Shown piece by piece: positions 1-5,322 of a stretch of 5,322 nt of DNA. Within the stretch, counting starts at the first letter, position 1, and every line of letters starts with the position of its first letter. Both the position numbers and the translations under genes were made by a program. The stretch is from positions 1 through 5,322 of the forward strand of contig JAAWSH010000133.1 in NCBI GenBank assembly GCA_022801475.1. Direction: 5' to 3'. The notes under the pieces are model-generated. The model had not been told where the DNA came from, did not search any database, and was given only the letters and a program-made list of their open reading frames with translations. Origin of the DNA: Acutalibacter sp. (GTDB lineage: Bacteria; Bacillota; Clostridia; Oscillospirales; Acutalibacteraceae).

Positions 1-18
1 CAAAGGCAGCTGCCTTTG
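1..18 (+). terminator. Perfect 18-base palindrome, possible terminator stem of an upstream gene
   Basis: CAAAGGCAGCTGCCTTTG is exactly self-complementary. As RNA it could fold into a 7-bp stem (CAAAGGC/GCCUUUG) with an AGCU loop. It is followed by GCGTTTCCGTTT, which is T-rich but broken by C and G, so this is at best an imperfect intrinsic terminator. It sits at the window edge about 100 bases before the first gene, where the 3' end of an upstream transcript would be expected. The stem could be longer, because the base to its left is not visible. The palindrome is seen directly; the terminator role is inferred. Confidence 0.35.
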
Positions 19-103
19 GCGTTTCCGTTTGTCGGGCGAACCCTTGACCCCATGGCGCTTTACCCTTTGTTTCCCTGGTTTTTCGGCGGTTCCATTATTT
101 TTC

Positions 104-110
104 AGGAGGT
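104..110 (+). promoter_or_regulatory. Ribosome binding site of the SpoU-family methyltransferase
   Basis: AGGAGGT is a full seven-base match to the anti-Shine-Dalgarno sequence and lies 8 bases before the ATG at 119. It decides the start. The frame stays open upstream to a TTG at 29, but that would add 30 residues not expected in this family, whereas the ATG at 119 begins directly with the usual short lead into the substrate-binding domain. Confidence 0.9.
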
Positions 111-118
111 GCCCATCT

Positions 119-940
119 ATGGATATCGTGCCCATCACCAGCCGCCGCAGTCCGGTTGTTCGGGCAGCGGCAGCGCTTTCCTCTGCCAAGGACCGTCGGG
201 AGCGGGGCGCTTTCCTTTGTGAAGGGGCGCGTCTCTGTCAGGACGCGGTGCTTTCCGGCATTCCGGTGGAGGCCTGCTTTTTTACCCCGGACGCCCAAAA
301 AAAGTACGCCTCTTATCTGGACCTAATTCTAAAGGCCGCTAAGGCCGTCTATCAGGTGGAGCCGCCTGTGGCCCAATTGCTGGCCTCTACTAAAAGCCCC
401 CAGGGTATTTTTTGTGTATGCGCCCGTCCAGCCAGTTTAGGCCAGGCAATTAGCTTTGCCCCCCGGCGCCCCTGTTTAGTGCTGGAAAATCTCCAGGACC
501 CGGGCAACTTGGGAACTATTCTGCGTACCGCCGAGGCCCTGGGGCAGTTTCAGGTATTCTTGCTGGGAGACTGCTGCGACCCTCTCTCCCCCAAAGCGCT
601 GCGGGCCTCTATGGGGGCAGTGTTTCGCCTAGCCCTCTCAGAGCAGCCCTCCGCCTCTTTTTTGCTTGACCTGCTACACCGCCAGGGCTATGCCTGCCAC
701 GCGGCCGTGCCCCAGCCGGCGGCTGCGGACGTGACTCAAATTGACTTTACCCGGGGCCTGCACGCGGTATTTATCGGCAACGAAGGCAGCGGGCTCTCCC
801 CTGCTGTTCAGTCTCTTTGTGACGGGCCCATTACGATTCCCATGCAGGGGCGGGCGGAATCTTTAAATGCGGCGGCGGCGGCCACTGTGCTTTTGTGGGA
901 GATGTGCCGGACACCGAGAAAGGGGACGTGTTATGATTGA
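119..940 (+). CDS. SpoU/TrmH-family RNA 2'-O-ribose methyltransferase (RlmB/YsgA-like)
   Basis: This 273-residue protein is predicted to transfer a methyl group from S-adenosylmethionine to a ribose 2'-OH in rRNA or tRNA. An N-terminal substrate-binding domain of the L30e-like type spans about residues 5-100 (note FLCEGARLCQDAV at 32-44). The knotted SPOUT catalytic domain follows from about 118 to 262. All three SpoU motifs are present: motif 1 at 122-142 with Asn124, Asp127-Pro128, Asn130, Gly132 and the catalytic-type Arg136; motif 2 at 219-227 (IGNEGSGLS); motif 3 at 239-261 with IPMQGRAESLN followed by five alanines. The length is normal for two-domain members such as B. subtilis YsgA (RlmP, reported to act on 23S rRNA G2553) and RlmB. 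The motifs do not reveal the target nucleotide, so no symbol is given. The start at 119 follows a consensus ribosome binding site. The 3' end overlaps dprA by 8 bases, suggesting translational coupling. Family assignment is firm; substrate is unknown. Confidence 0.93.
   Translation: MDIVPITSRRSPVVRAAAALSSAKDRRERGAFLCEGARLCQDAVLSGIPVEACFFTPDAQKKYASYLDLILKAAKAVYQVEPPVAQLLASTKSPQGIFCVCARPASLGQAISFAPRRPCLVLENLQDPGNLGTILRTAEALGQFQVFLLGDCCDPLSPKALRASMGAVFRLALSEQPSASFLLDLLHRQGYACHAAVPQPAAADVTQIDFTRGLHAVFIGNEGSGLSPAVQSLCDGPITIPMQGRAESLNAAAAATVLLWEMCRTPRKGTCYD
869..880 (+). repeat. (GCG)4 triplet run coding for alanines in SpoU motif 3
   Basis: Four consecutive GCG codons followed by GCC encode Ala251-Ala255 of the methyltransferase, directly after the conserved SLN of motif 3. 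Relatives usually have a mix of small residues here (Val, Ser, Ala). The tract is short, and any triplet slippage would keep the frame but alter the cofactor-binding knot. Confidence 0.6.
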
Positions 941-2195
941 CCATCGGGTGTACTGGATGTGGCTACAGCATGCTTTTGGCGAAGGAAGCCCTGTGCCCTG
1001 GATGATCTACAACTACTGCGGCGGCAGTCTGGAAAGTTTCTTTCAGGCAGGTTCGTCCCTGTGGAATCGTCTGCCCTATGTCAAAGAGCGCCACGCCATG
1101 GCCCTTAGCGCTCACGCTTTGGAGGAAGCCCAGGTACGGCTGGAATACGCCGCAAAAATGGGCTGGGAGGTACTGACCCCAGAGTGTGAGAAATATCCCG
1201 ACAGCTTCAGGAATATTTCAAACCCTCCCGCGGTACTGTATATAAAAGGCGCTCTGCCCAACCTGGAAGGCTCTCCGGTGGTCGCTGTGGTGGGTTCGCG
1301 AAAAGCCCGGGATGAAAGCCGCGACGCGGCTAAGCGCATCAGCTACCAGCTGGCTGCCAGCCAGGCCATTGTAGTCAGTGGCGGGGCCGCTGGTGTAGAC
1401 CAGGCCGCGTTGCAGGGGGCGCTTATGGCTTTTGGACGGATCATCTGTATTCAGCCGGTGGATCTTTCCAGTGAATATCTGGCAGGGACCGCTGTGCTGC
1501 GCCGGCAGGTGCTGGAAATGGGCGGCGCTGTAATAAGCGAATATTTCTCCGCCCGCACCCCTGGCCATGGCTGCTTTCAGCTTCGCAACCGGTTGATCTC
1601 CGGTATCAGCGACGGCGTAGTACTGGTGCAGGCTAAAGAGAAGAGCGGCACCATGATCTACTCCCGTCATGCCATTGAACAGGGCCGGGAAGTGTTTGTA
1701 TATCCCGGTCCTCCTGGCGACCCCGCCTTTTCCGGTAGCCAAACTCTCATCGAAGACGGCGCTATTCCCATTACCAGCGGTACGGAAGTGTTAGAATTTC
1801 TCTCCAAATGCTTTCGGCCCTTTGCGCCTACTCCTGTTCACCCACCGCCGTCCGTTCAGCCGCTGATGCCAAAAGCCGCCCATCCCCCAGCGCCTCGGCT
1901 TGCAGAGGTCTTTCAGCCAGAGGACGTCTTACCCGCCAGCGCCGCCTCTCCTTTTTTGGCCCTGGCAGACTCTGGAAGACCTGGCCGAAAAGAGGCTCCC
2001 AGGCCAAAAGAACTTTTGAATGCCCAGCAGCGGCAAATTGTAGAGGCATTGGACGCGGGTGAGCAGACCTTTGGCCAGCTGGAAGAGCTCACCGGGTTAA
2101 AGGCCGGGCAGCTGATGGCCCTGCTTACTGAACTAGAGCTAGACGGGCACATTGCCTCTTGTTCCGGCAAACGGTACCGGTCAACAAAGAAATAA
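933..2195 (+). CDS. dprA: DNA-processing protein DprA/Smf, divergent
   Basis: DprA binds incoming single-stranded DNA and loads RecA during natural transformation; it is also widespread in species not known to be competent. The 420-residue product has the expected three parts: an N-terminal helical SAM-like region (about 5-75), the Rossmann-like SMF domain (about 78-290), and a C-terminal winged helix (about 361-415), joined by a proline-rich linker at 291-360. Family marks include VVAVVGSRK (116-124), VVSGGAAGVD (147-156), GGAVISEYF (197-205), the RNR core plus ISG (218-224), SGTMIYSRHAIEQGREVFVYPG (238-259) and the LIEDGA segment (272-277). Several normally well kept positions differ: the usual GLARGID reads GGAAGVD, the following AAH reads AAL, and the usual FPxRNR reads FQLRNR. 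The fold looks intact, but the DNA-binding surface may be altered. The ATG at 933 has AGGGG at 921-925, 7 bases upstream, and overlaps the methyltransferase stop. The open frame reaches back to 867, but that part lies inside the upstream gene. Family identity is firm; a role in transformation is not shown. Confidence 0.93.
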   Translation: MIDHRVYWMWLQHAFGEGSPVPWMIYNYCGGSLESFFQAGSSLWNRLPYVKERHAMALSAHALEEAQVRLEYAAKMGWEVLTPECEKYPDSFRNISNPPAVLYIKGALPNLEGSPVVAVVGSRKARDESRDAAKRISYQLAASQAIVVSGGAAGVDQAALQGALMAFGRIICIQPVDLSSEYLAGTAVLRRQVLEMGGAVISEYFSARTPGHGCFQLRNRLISGISDGVVLVQAKEKSGTMIYSRHAIEQGREVFVYPGPPGDPAFSGSQTLIEDGAIPITSGTEVLEFLSKCFRPFAPTPVHPPPSVQPLMPKAAHPPAPRLAEVFQPEDVLPASAASPFLALADSGRPGRKEAPRPKELLNAQQRQIVEALDAGEQTFGQLEELTGLKAGQLMALLTELELDGHIASCSGKRYRSTKK

Positions 2196-2280
2196 CCTGG
2201 CGGCTGCCAGGCCCAGCCCGAAACTACCCGTCCATTCGTTGGGGCGGGGTTGCCCTCATGAGGGAGGAAAGGATTGTATT
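2196..2280 (+). other. dprA-topA spacer and topA leader with three potential small hairpins
   Basis: This 85-base spacer begins at the base after the dprA stop. Possible RNA stems are: 2196-2211, CCTGGC/GCCAGG around GGCT, perfect 6 bp; 2226-2250, about nine pairs with two single-G bulges around a UUCGU loop; and 2253-2264, the palindrome CCCTCATGAGGG, whose 3' arm overlaps the topA Shine-Dalgarno region. None is followed by a T-run, so I do not call a terminator, and no convincing -35/-10 pair is visible. The CCC at 2253-2255 could instead pair with the GGGG at 2246-2249, so the last two structures compete. The stems are seen in the sequence; any regulatory role is inference, since short stems are common by chance in GC-rich DNA. 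Confidence 0.35.
2261..2273 (+). promoter_or_regulatory. topA ribosome binding region
   Basis: AGGGAGGAAAGGA carries two overlapping purine-rich candidates. GGAGG (2263-2267) is the stronger match but lies 13 bases from the ATG at 2281, farther than usual. AAGGA (2269-2273) has a normal 7-base spacing but is weaker. The first four bases are also the 3' arm of the CCCTCATGAGGG palindrome. Confidence 0.7.
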
Positions 2281-4365
2281 ATGTCAAAATTAGTCATTGT
2301 GGAGTCGCCTTCTAAGGCGAAAACCATTCAAAAATATCTTGGGCCCGGATACAAGGTAGTGGCCTCCATGGGCCACGTGCGGGACCTGCCCAAGGCCAGG
2401 CTCTGTGTGGACGTGAAGGACCACTTTAAACCCAAGTATACCATTATAAAAGGCAAAGAACAGTTAGTGAAGGACCTAAAGGCCGCCGCCGCAGACGCGG
2501 ACGACGTGCTGCTAGCCACTGACCCGGACCGGGAGGGCGAAGCCATCTCCTGGCACCTGGCCTATATTTTAAACTTGGATGAAAGCGCCCCGGACCGGGT
2601 AACCTTTAACGAAATAACCAAGACCGGCGTGGCCGAGGGAATGGCCCACCCGCGCACCATTGACATGGACCTGGTAAACGCCCAACAGGCCCGGCGTATC
2701 CTGGACAGGCTGGTGGGCTATACCCTGAGCCCGTTTTTGGTCAAGACCATCCGTAAAGGCCTTTCCGCCGGCCGGGTGCAGTCCGTGGCTGTGCGGATGA
2801 TTGTGGACCGGGAAGAAGAGATTCGCGCCTTTGTGCCTAAAGAGTACTGGAGCCTGGACGCCAAGCTGACCGCGCCCCCCAGCCGTTCCATATTCCCCGC
2901 CGCTTTTTACGGGGATGAAAACGGGGAAATCGCCGTGGGGTCTAAGGAGGAGGCAGACGCCCTTTTAGACTACCTGAACCAGCAGGAATTTGTGGTGGGT
3001 CCGGTAAAAAAAGGCAAGCGCAGCCGCCAGCCTGCGCCGCCCTTTATCACCTCTACCCTACAGCAGGAGGCCAGCCGGAAACTGGGCTTTCAGGCCTACC
3101 GCACAATGCGGGCCGCTCAAGAGCTGTACGAGGGCGTGGAGATTGAGGACCAGGGCGCCGTGGGCCTGATTACCTACATGCGTACCGACTCTCTGCGCAT
3201 TTCCGAGGACGCTGTCCGAGACGCGGCAGAGTTTATAGAGGGACGCTGGGGCGGCAAGTATCTGCCCCCAAAGCCCCGGCACTTTAAGTCTCGGGCCGGG
3301 GCCCAGGATGGCCACGAGGCCATTCGCCCTTCCACTATCAGTCTAACCCCCGAGCGGGTGAAGGACTCCCTGACCTCTGACCAGTATAAATTATACAAAC
3401 TTATTTGGGAGCGGTTTATCTCCAGCCAAATGGCCAACTGCGTGCTGAACACCACCCAGGCCAACATTCTGGCCGGAAAATATATTTTTAAAGCCAGCGG
3501 TTTTAACGTGGCCTTTGACGGCTTTACCGCCCTGTATGAAGAAAGCCGTGACGAGGACGAAAAGGCCGGCAAAGATCTGCCTCCCCTGGAGGAGGGCATG
3601 AAGCTGAAGGTGCGGGACCTCTCTGGCAACCAGCACTTTACCCAGCCGCCCCCGCGCTACACCGAGGCCTCGCTGATTAAGACCCTGGAAGAAAACGGCA
3701 TTGGCCGTCCCTCCACCTATGCGGCCACCATCTCCACCATTACCATGCGGGAGTACGTGACTCGGGAGGGTAAAGCTTTTCGTCCCACAGAGCTGGGAGA
3801 GGTGATTACCCAGCTGATGAAGGAGCAGTTCCCCAAAATCGTCAATGTGAAGTTTACCGCCCAGGTGGAAAATGACCTGGACGCCGTACAGCGGGGCGAC
3901 GAGCAGTGGGTGGACACCCTACAGACCTTTTACGACGACTTTGACAAAACCGTGCAGAAGGCCAAAAAGGCCATGGACGGGGTGAAGATCCACCTAAAAG
4001 AGGACGAGACCGACGAGATCTGCGATAAATGCGGACGGCCCATGGTGGTAAAACACGGGCGCTTTGGCAAGTTCATTGCCTGCTCCGGCTACCCAGAGTG
4101 CCAGAATATCAAGAAGATCGTCAAGGACACTGGCGCGGAATGTCCCAAGTGCGGGGGTAAAATTATTGAGCGCAAGTCCAAAAAGGGCCGGGTGTTCTAC
4201 GGCTGCGACCGCTACCCGGACTGCGACTTTGTCAGCTGGGATCCGCCCACCAAGGAGAAATGCCCGGTGTGCGGAAAAACCTTGTTGCAGAAGAAAACCA
4301 AGGATAAGCGCATCTACTGCGCCACCCAGGGCTGCACCTACCCGGGCCGGGTTCCCAAGGACTGA
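2281..4365 (+). CDS. topA: DNA topoisomerase I (type IA)
   Basis: This enzyme relaxes negatively supercoiled DNA by cutting one strand, passing the other and resealing. The 694-residue product is full length for a Firmicutes TopA. The TOPRIM domain (about 3-115) has VIVESPSKAKTI with Glu8 and the metal-binding DPDREGE at 81-87. The core follows with LVGYTLSP (144-151), SAGRVQSVA (162-170), and the active-site Tyr299 with Arg301 in YMRTDS. Downstream are HEAIRPS (345-351), GIGRPSTYAATI (473-484) and the RPTELGE segment (501-507). The C-terminus has three Cys4 zinc ribbons: Cys581/584/601/607, Cys621/624/642/648 and Cys661/664/680/685. No key residue is missing. The start at 2281 puts the conserved MSKLVIVESP at the N-terminus. 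An in-frame ATG at 2152 lies inside dprA and would add 43 unrelated residues. It follows dprA by 85 bases and precedes trmFO by 9, the standard Firmicutes order. Confidence 0.98.
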   Translation: MSKLVIVESPSKAKTIQKYLGPGYKVVASMGHVRDLPKARLCVDVKDHFKPKYTIIKGKEQLVKDLKAAAADADDVLLATDPDREGEAISWHLAYILNLDESAPDRVTFNEITKTGVAEGMAHPRTIDMDLVNAQQARRILDRLVGYTLSPFLVKTIRKGLSAGRVQSVAVRMIVDREEEIRAFVPKEYWSLDAKLTAPPSRSIFPAAFYGDENGEIAVGSKEEADALLDYLNQQEFVVGPVKKGKRSRQPAPPFITSTLQQEASRKLGFQAYRTMRAAQELYEGVEIEDQGAVGLITYMRTDSLRISEDAVRDAAEFIEGRWGGKYLPPKPRHFKSRAGAQDGHEAIRPSTISLTPERVKDSLTSDQYKLYKLIWERFISSQMANCVLNTTQANILAGKYIFKASGFNVAFDGFTALYEESRDEDEKAGKDLPPLEEGMKLKVRDLSGNQHFTQPPPRYTEASLIKTLEENGIGRPSTYAATISTITMREYVTREGKAFRPTELGEVITQLMKEQFPKIVNVKFTAQVENDLDAVQRGDEQWVDTLQTFYDDFDKTVQKAKKAMDGVKIHLKEDETDEICDKCGRPMVVKHGRFGKFIACSGYPECQNIKKIVKDTGAECPKCGGKIIERKSKKGRVFYGCDRYPDCDFVSWDPPTKEKCPVCGKTLLQKKTKDKRIYCATQGCTYPGRVPKD

Positions 4366-4368
4366 GGG
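4364..4368 (+). promoter_or_regulatory. trmFO ribosome binding site overlapping the topA stop codon
   Basis: GAGGG lies 6 bases before the ATG at 4375, and its first two bases are the last two of the topA TGA stop. Ribosomes finishing topA would cover this site, so the two genes are probably translationally coupled and sit on one mRNA. Confidence 0.65.
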
Positions 4369-4374
4369 TTGCTT

Positions 4375-5322
4375 ATGGATAAAATCACCGTAGTAGGAGC
4401 AGGCCTGGCCGGGTGCGAGGCCGCCTGGCAGATTGCCCGCCGGGGCGTGGCCGTGGACCTGGTGGAAATGAAGCCCCAGCGCTTCTCCCCGGCCCACAAG
4501 AGCCCGGGCCTGGCCGAGCTAATTTGCTCCAACTCCTTAAAAGCCGCCCGGATTGAGAGCGCCGCCGGTTTGCTAAAAGAAGAAATGCGCCGCATGGGCA
4601 GCCTGCTGGTACCCATCGCCGAAAAGGCCGCGGTGCCCGCTGGCGGCGCGCTGGCGGTGGACCGGGACCTGTTCTCCCGGCTGGCCACAGAGGCCATTGA
4701 GAACGAGCCCCTTATCATCCTGCGCCGGGAGGAACTGACCCGTCTGCCAGAGGACGTGGCCGTTATCGCCACAGGGCCCCTGACGGCGGAGGCCCTGTCT
4801 ACCGAGATACAGGCCCTGTGCGGGGGCGGGCTAAGCTTTTTTGACGCCGCCGCGCCCATTGTCACCCGGGAGAGCATCCGTATGGAACACTGCTTTACCG
4901 CCGACCGCTACGGTCGGGGCCAGGGGGACGGGGACTATATCAACTGCCCCATGAACAAAGAGGAGTACGAGGCCTTCGCCGCCGCCCTGGTCTCGGCCCA
5001 GCGGGCCCCGGTCCACGGCTTTGACCAGGCGGGGCCCAAGGTCTATGAGGGCTGTATGCCCATCGAGGTGCTGGCCAGCCGGGGCCGGGACGCCATGCGC
5101 TTTGGCCCCATGAAACCCGTGGGCCTTGTGGACCCCCGCACCGGCCACCGCCCCTGGGCCGTGGTACAGCTGCGCACCGAGAACCGGGAAAACTCCCTTT
5201 ATAACCTGGTGGGCTTTCAGACCAACCTGAAGTTCGGGGAACAGCGGCGGGTGTTTGGGATGATCCCCGGGCTGAAAGAGGCGGAGTTTGCCCGGTACGG
5301 GGTGATGCACCGGAATACCTTT
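4375..5322 (+). CDS. trmFO: TrmFO, folate/FAD-dependent tRNA (uracil-5-)-methyltransferase, 5' part, cut by window end
   Basis: TrmFO makes the m5U (ribothymidine) at position 54 of the tRNA T-loop using methylenetetrahydrofolate and FAD, instead of SAM as in TrmA. The visible 316 residues stay open to the last base; relatives are about 435-460 residues, so roughly the last quarter is outside the window. The N-terminal FAD Rossmann motif is GAGLAGCEAAWQ (8-19; Gly8, Gly10, Gly13), with Glu31 ending the second strand. The two cysteines implicated in catalysis in B. subtilis TrmFO (Cys53 and Cys226) correspond to Cys51 in ICSNSLK and Cys227 in YEGCMPIEV. Other family blocks are VPAGGALAVDR (87-97), IATGPLT (131-137), DAAAPIV (157-163), INCPM (189-193), FGPMKPVGL (243-251), YNLVGFQTNLK (276-286) and YGVMHRNTF (308-316). 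The missing end should carry the second FAD-binding segment. The gene starts 9 bases after topA, matching the common dprA-topA-trmFO order. Confidence 0.97.
   Translation, partial: MDKITVVGAGLAGCEAAWQIARRGVAVDLVEMKPQRFSPAHKSPGLAELICSNSLKAARIESAAGLLKEEMRRMGSLLVPIAEKAAVPAGGALAVDRDLFSRLATEAIENEPLIILRREELTRLPEDVAVIATGPLTAEALSTEIQALCGGGLSFFDAAAPIVTRESIRMEHCFTADRYGRGQGDGDYINCPMNKEEYEAFAAALVSAQRAPVHGFDQAGPKVYEGCMPIEVLASRGRDAMRFGPMKPVGLVDPRTGHRPWAVVQLRTENRENSLYNLVGFQTNLKFGEQRRVFGMIPGLKEAEFARYGVMHRNTF

Noticed and set aside
44..98. Possible sigma-A promoter before the first gene: TTGACC at 44-49, and CATTAT at 93-98.
   Set aside because: TTGACC is a good -35 match, but a 17-base spacer leads to TTGTTT, a poor -10. 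CATTAT is a fair -10, but its matching -35 position is TTTCCC, and it would start transcription almost on the Shine-Dalgarno sequence. No coherent pair is seen.
29..118. N-terminal extension of the methyltransferase from a TTG at 29.
   Set aside because: The consensus AGGAGGT at 104-110 and the family-typical N-terminus favour the ATG at 119; the extra residues look like translated non-coding sequence.
1218..1742. Minus-strand 174-codon open frame opposite dprA.
   Set aside because: It is antisense to the SMF domain of dprA, which is clearly coding, and the predicted protein shows no family motif.
2196..2211. Intrinsic terminator after dprA.
   Set aside because: The 6-bp hairpin is perfect but is followed by CCCAGCCCG with no T-run, so classical intrinsic termination is unlikely.
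2241..2272. G-quadruplex in the topA leader (GGGGCGGGG plus the later GGG and GG runs).
   Set aside because: Only two runs have four G and the others are short and separated by a long C-containing segment that can pair with them; a stable quadruplex is not convincing.
2152..2280. N-terminal extension of TopA from an ATG at 2152 inside dprA.
   Set aside because: It would add 43 residues unlike any TopA start; the conserved VIVESPSKAKTI motif begins right after the ATG at 2281.
3994..4497. Minus-strand 167-codon open frame opposite the topA zinc ribbons and the trmFO start.
   Set aside because: It spans a gene junction antisense to two well supported genes and shows no motif, so it is a shadow frame.
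4338..5310. Long minus-strand open frames opposite trmFO (4338-4877 and 4831-5310).
   Set aside because: They lie antisense to an unmistakable trmFO coding sequence, have no recognisable domain, and are expected by chance in GC-rich genes.

Overview
This window holds four tightly packed plus-strand housekeeping genes. In order they are a SpoU/TrmH-family RNA 2'-O-ribose methyltransferase (119-940), the DNA-processing protein DprA/Smf (933-2195), DNA topoisomerase I TopA (2281-4365), and the 5' part of the folate-dependent tRNA methyltransferase TrmFO (from 4375, open at the window end). The genes overlap or are separated by at most 85 bases, all on one strand, so they probably form one transcription unit. 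I see no rRNA, tRNA, mobile element, CRISPR array or phage gene.

The run dprA-topA-trmFO is a well known Firmicutes gene order; in Bacillus it continues to xerC, hslVU and codY. TrmFO in place of the SAM-dependent TrmA, strong AGGAGG-type ribosome binding sites, and a TopA of about 690 residues with three Cys4 zinc ribbons all fit a Firmicute. The moderately high GC and the divergent DprA suggest a Clostridia lineage such as the gut Oscillospiraceae/Ruminococcaceae rather than a Bacillus. The lineage is inferred; no marker here fixes genus.

Layout: bases 1-118 are non-coding. They start with a perfect 18-base palindrome, possibly the end of an upstream terminator, and end with a consensus Shine-Dalgarno sequence. 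The methyltransferase and dprA overlap by 8 bases (ATGATTGA). The 85-base dprA-topA spacer is the only sizeable internal gap. It contains several small potential hairpins, one of which touches the topA ribosome binding site. topA and trmFO are 9 bases apart, with the trmFO ribosome binding site lying on the topA stop codon.

Functionally the cluster joins RNA modification (rRNA or tRNA 2'-O-methylation; m5U54 in tRNA) with DNA topology and single-stranded DNA handling. The link is mainly conserved synteny, not a shared pathway. I found no convincing undescribed system. The points most worth checking are the altered motifs in DprA and the structured topA leader.
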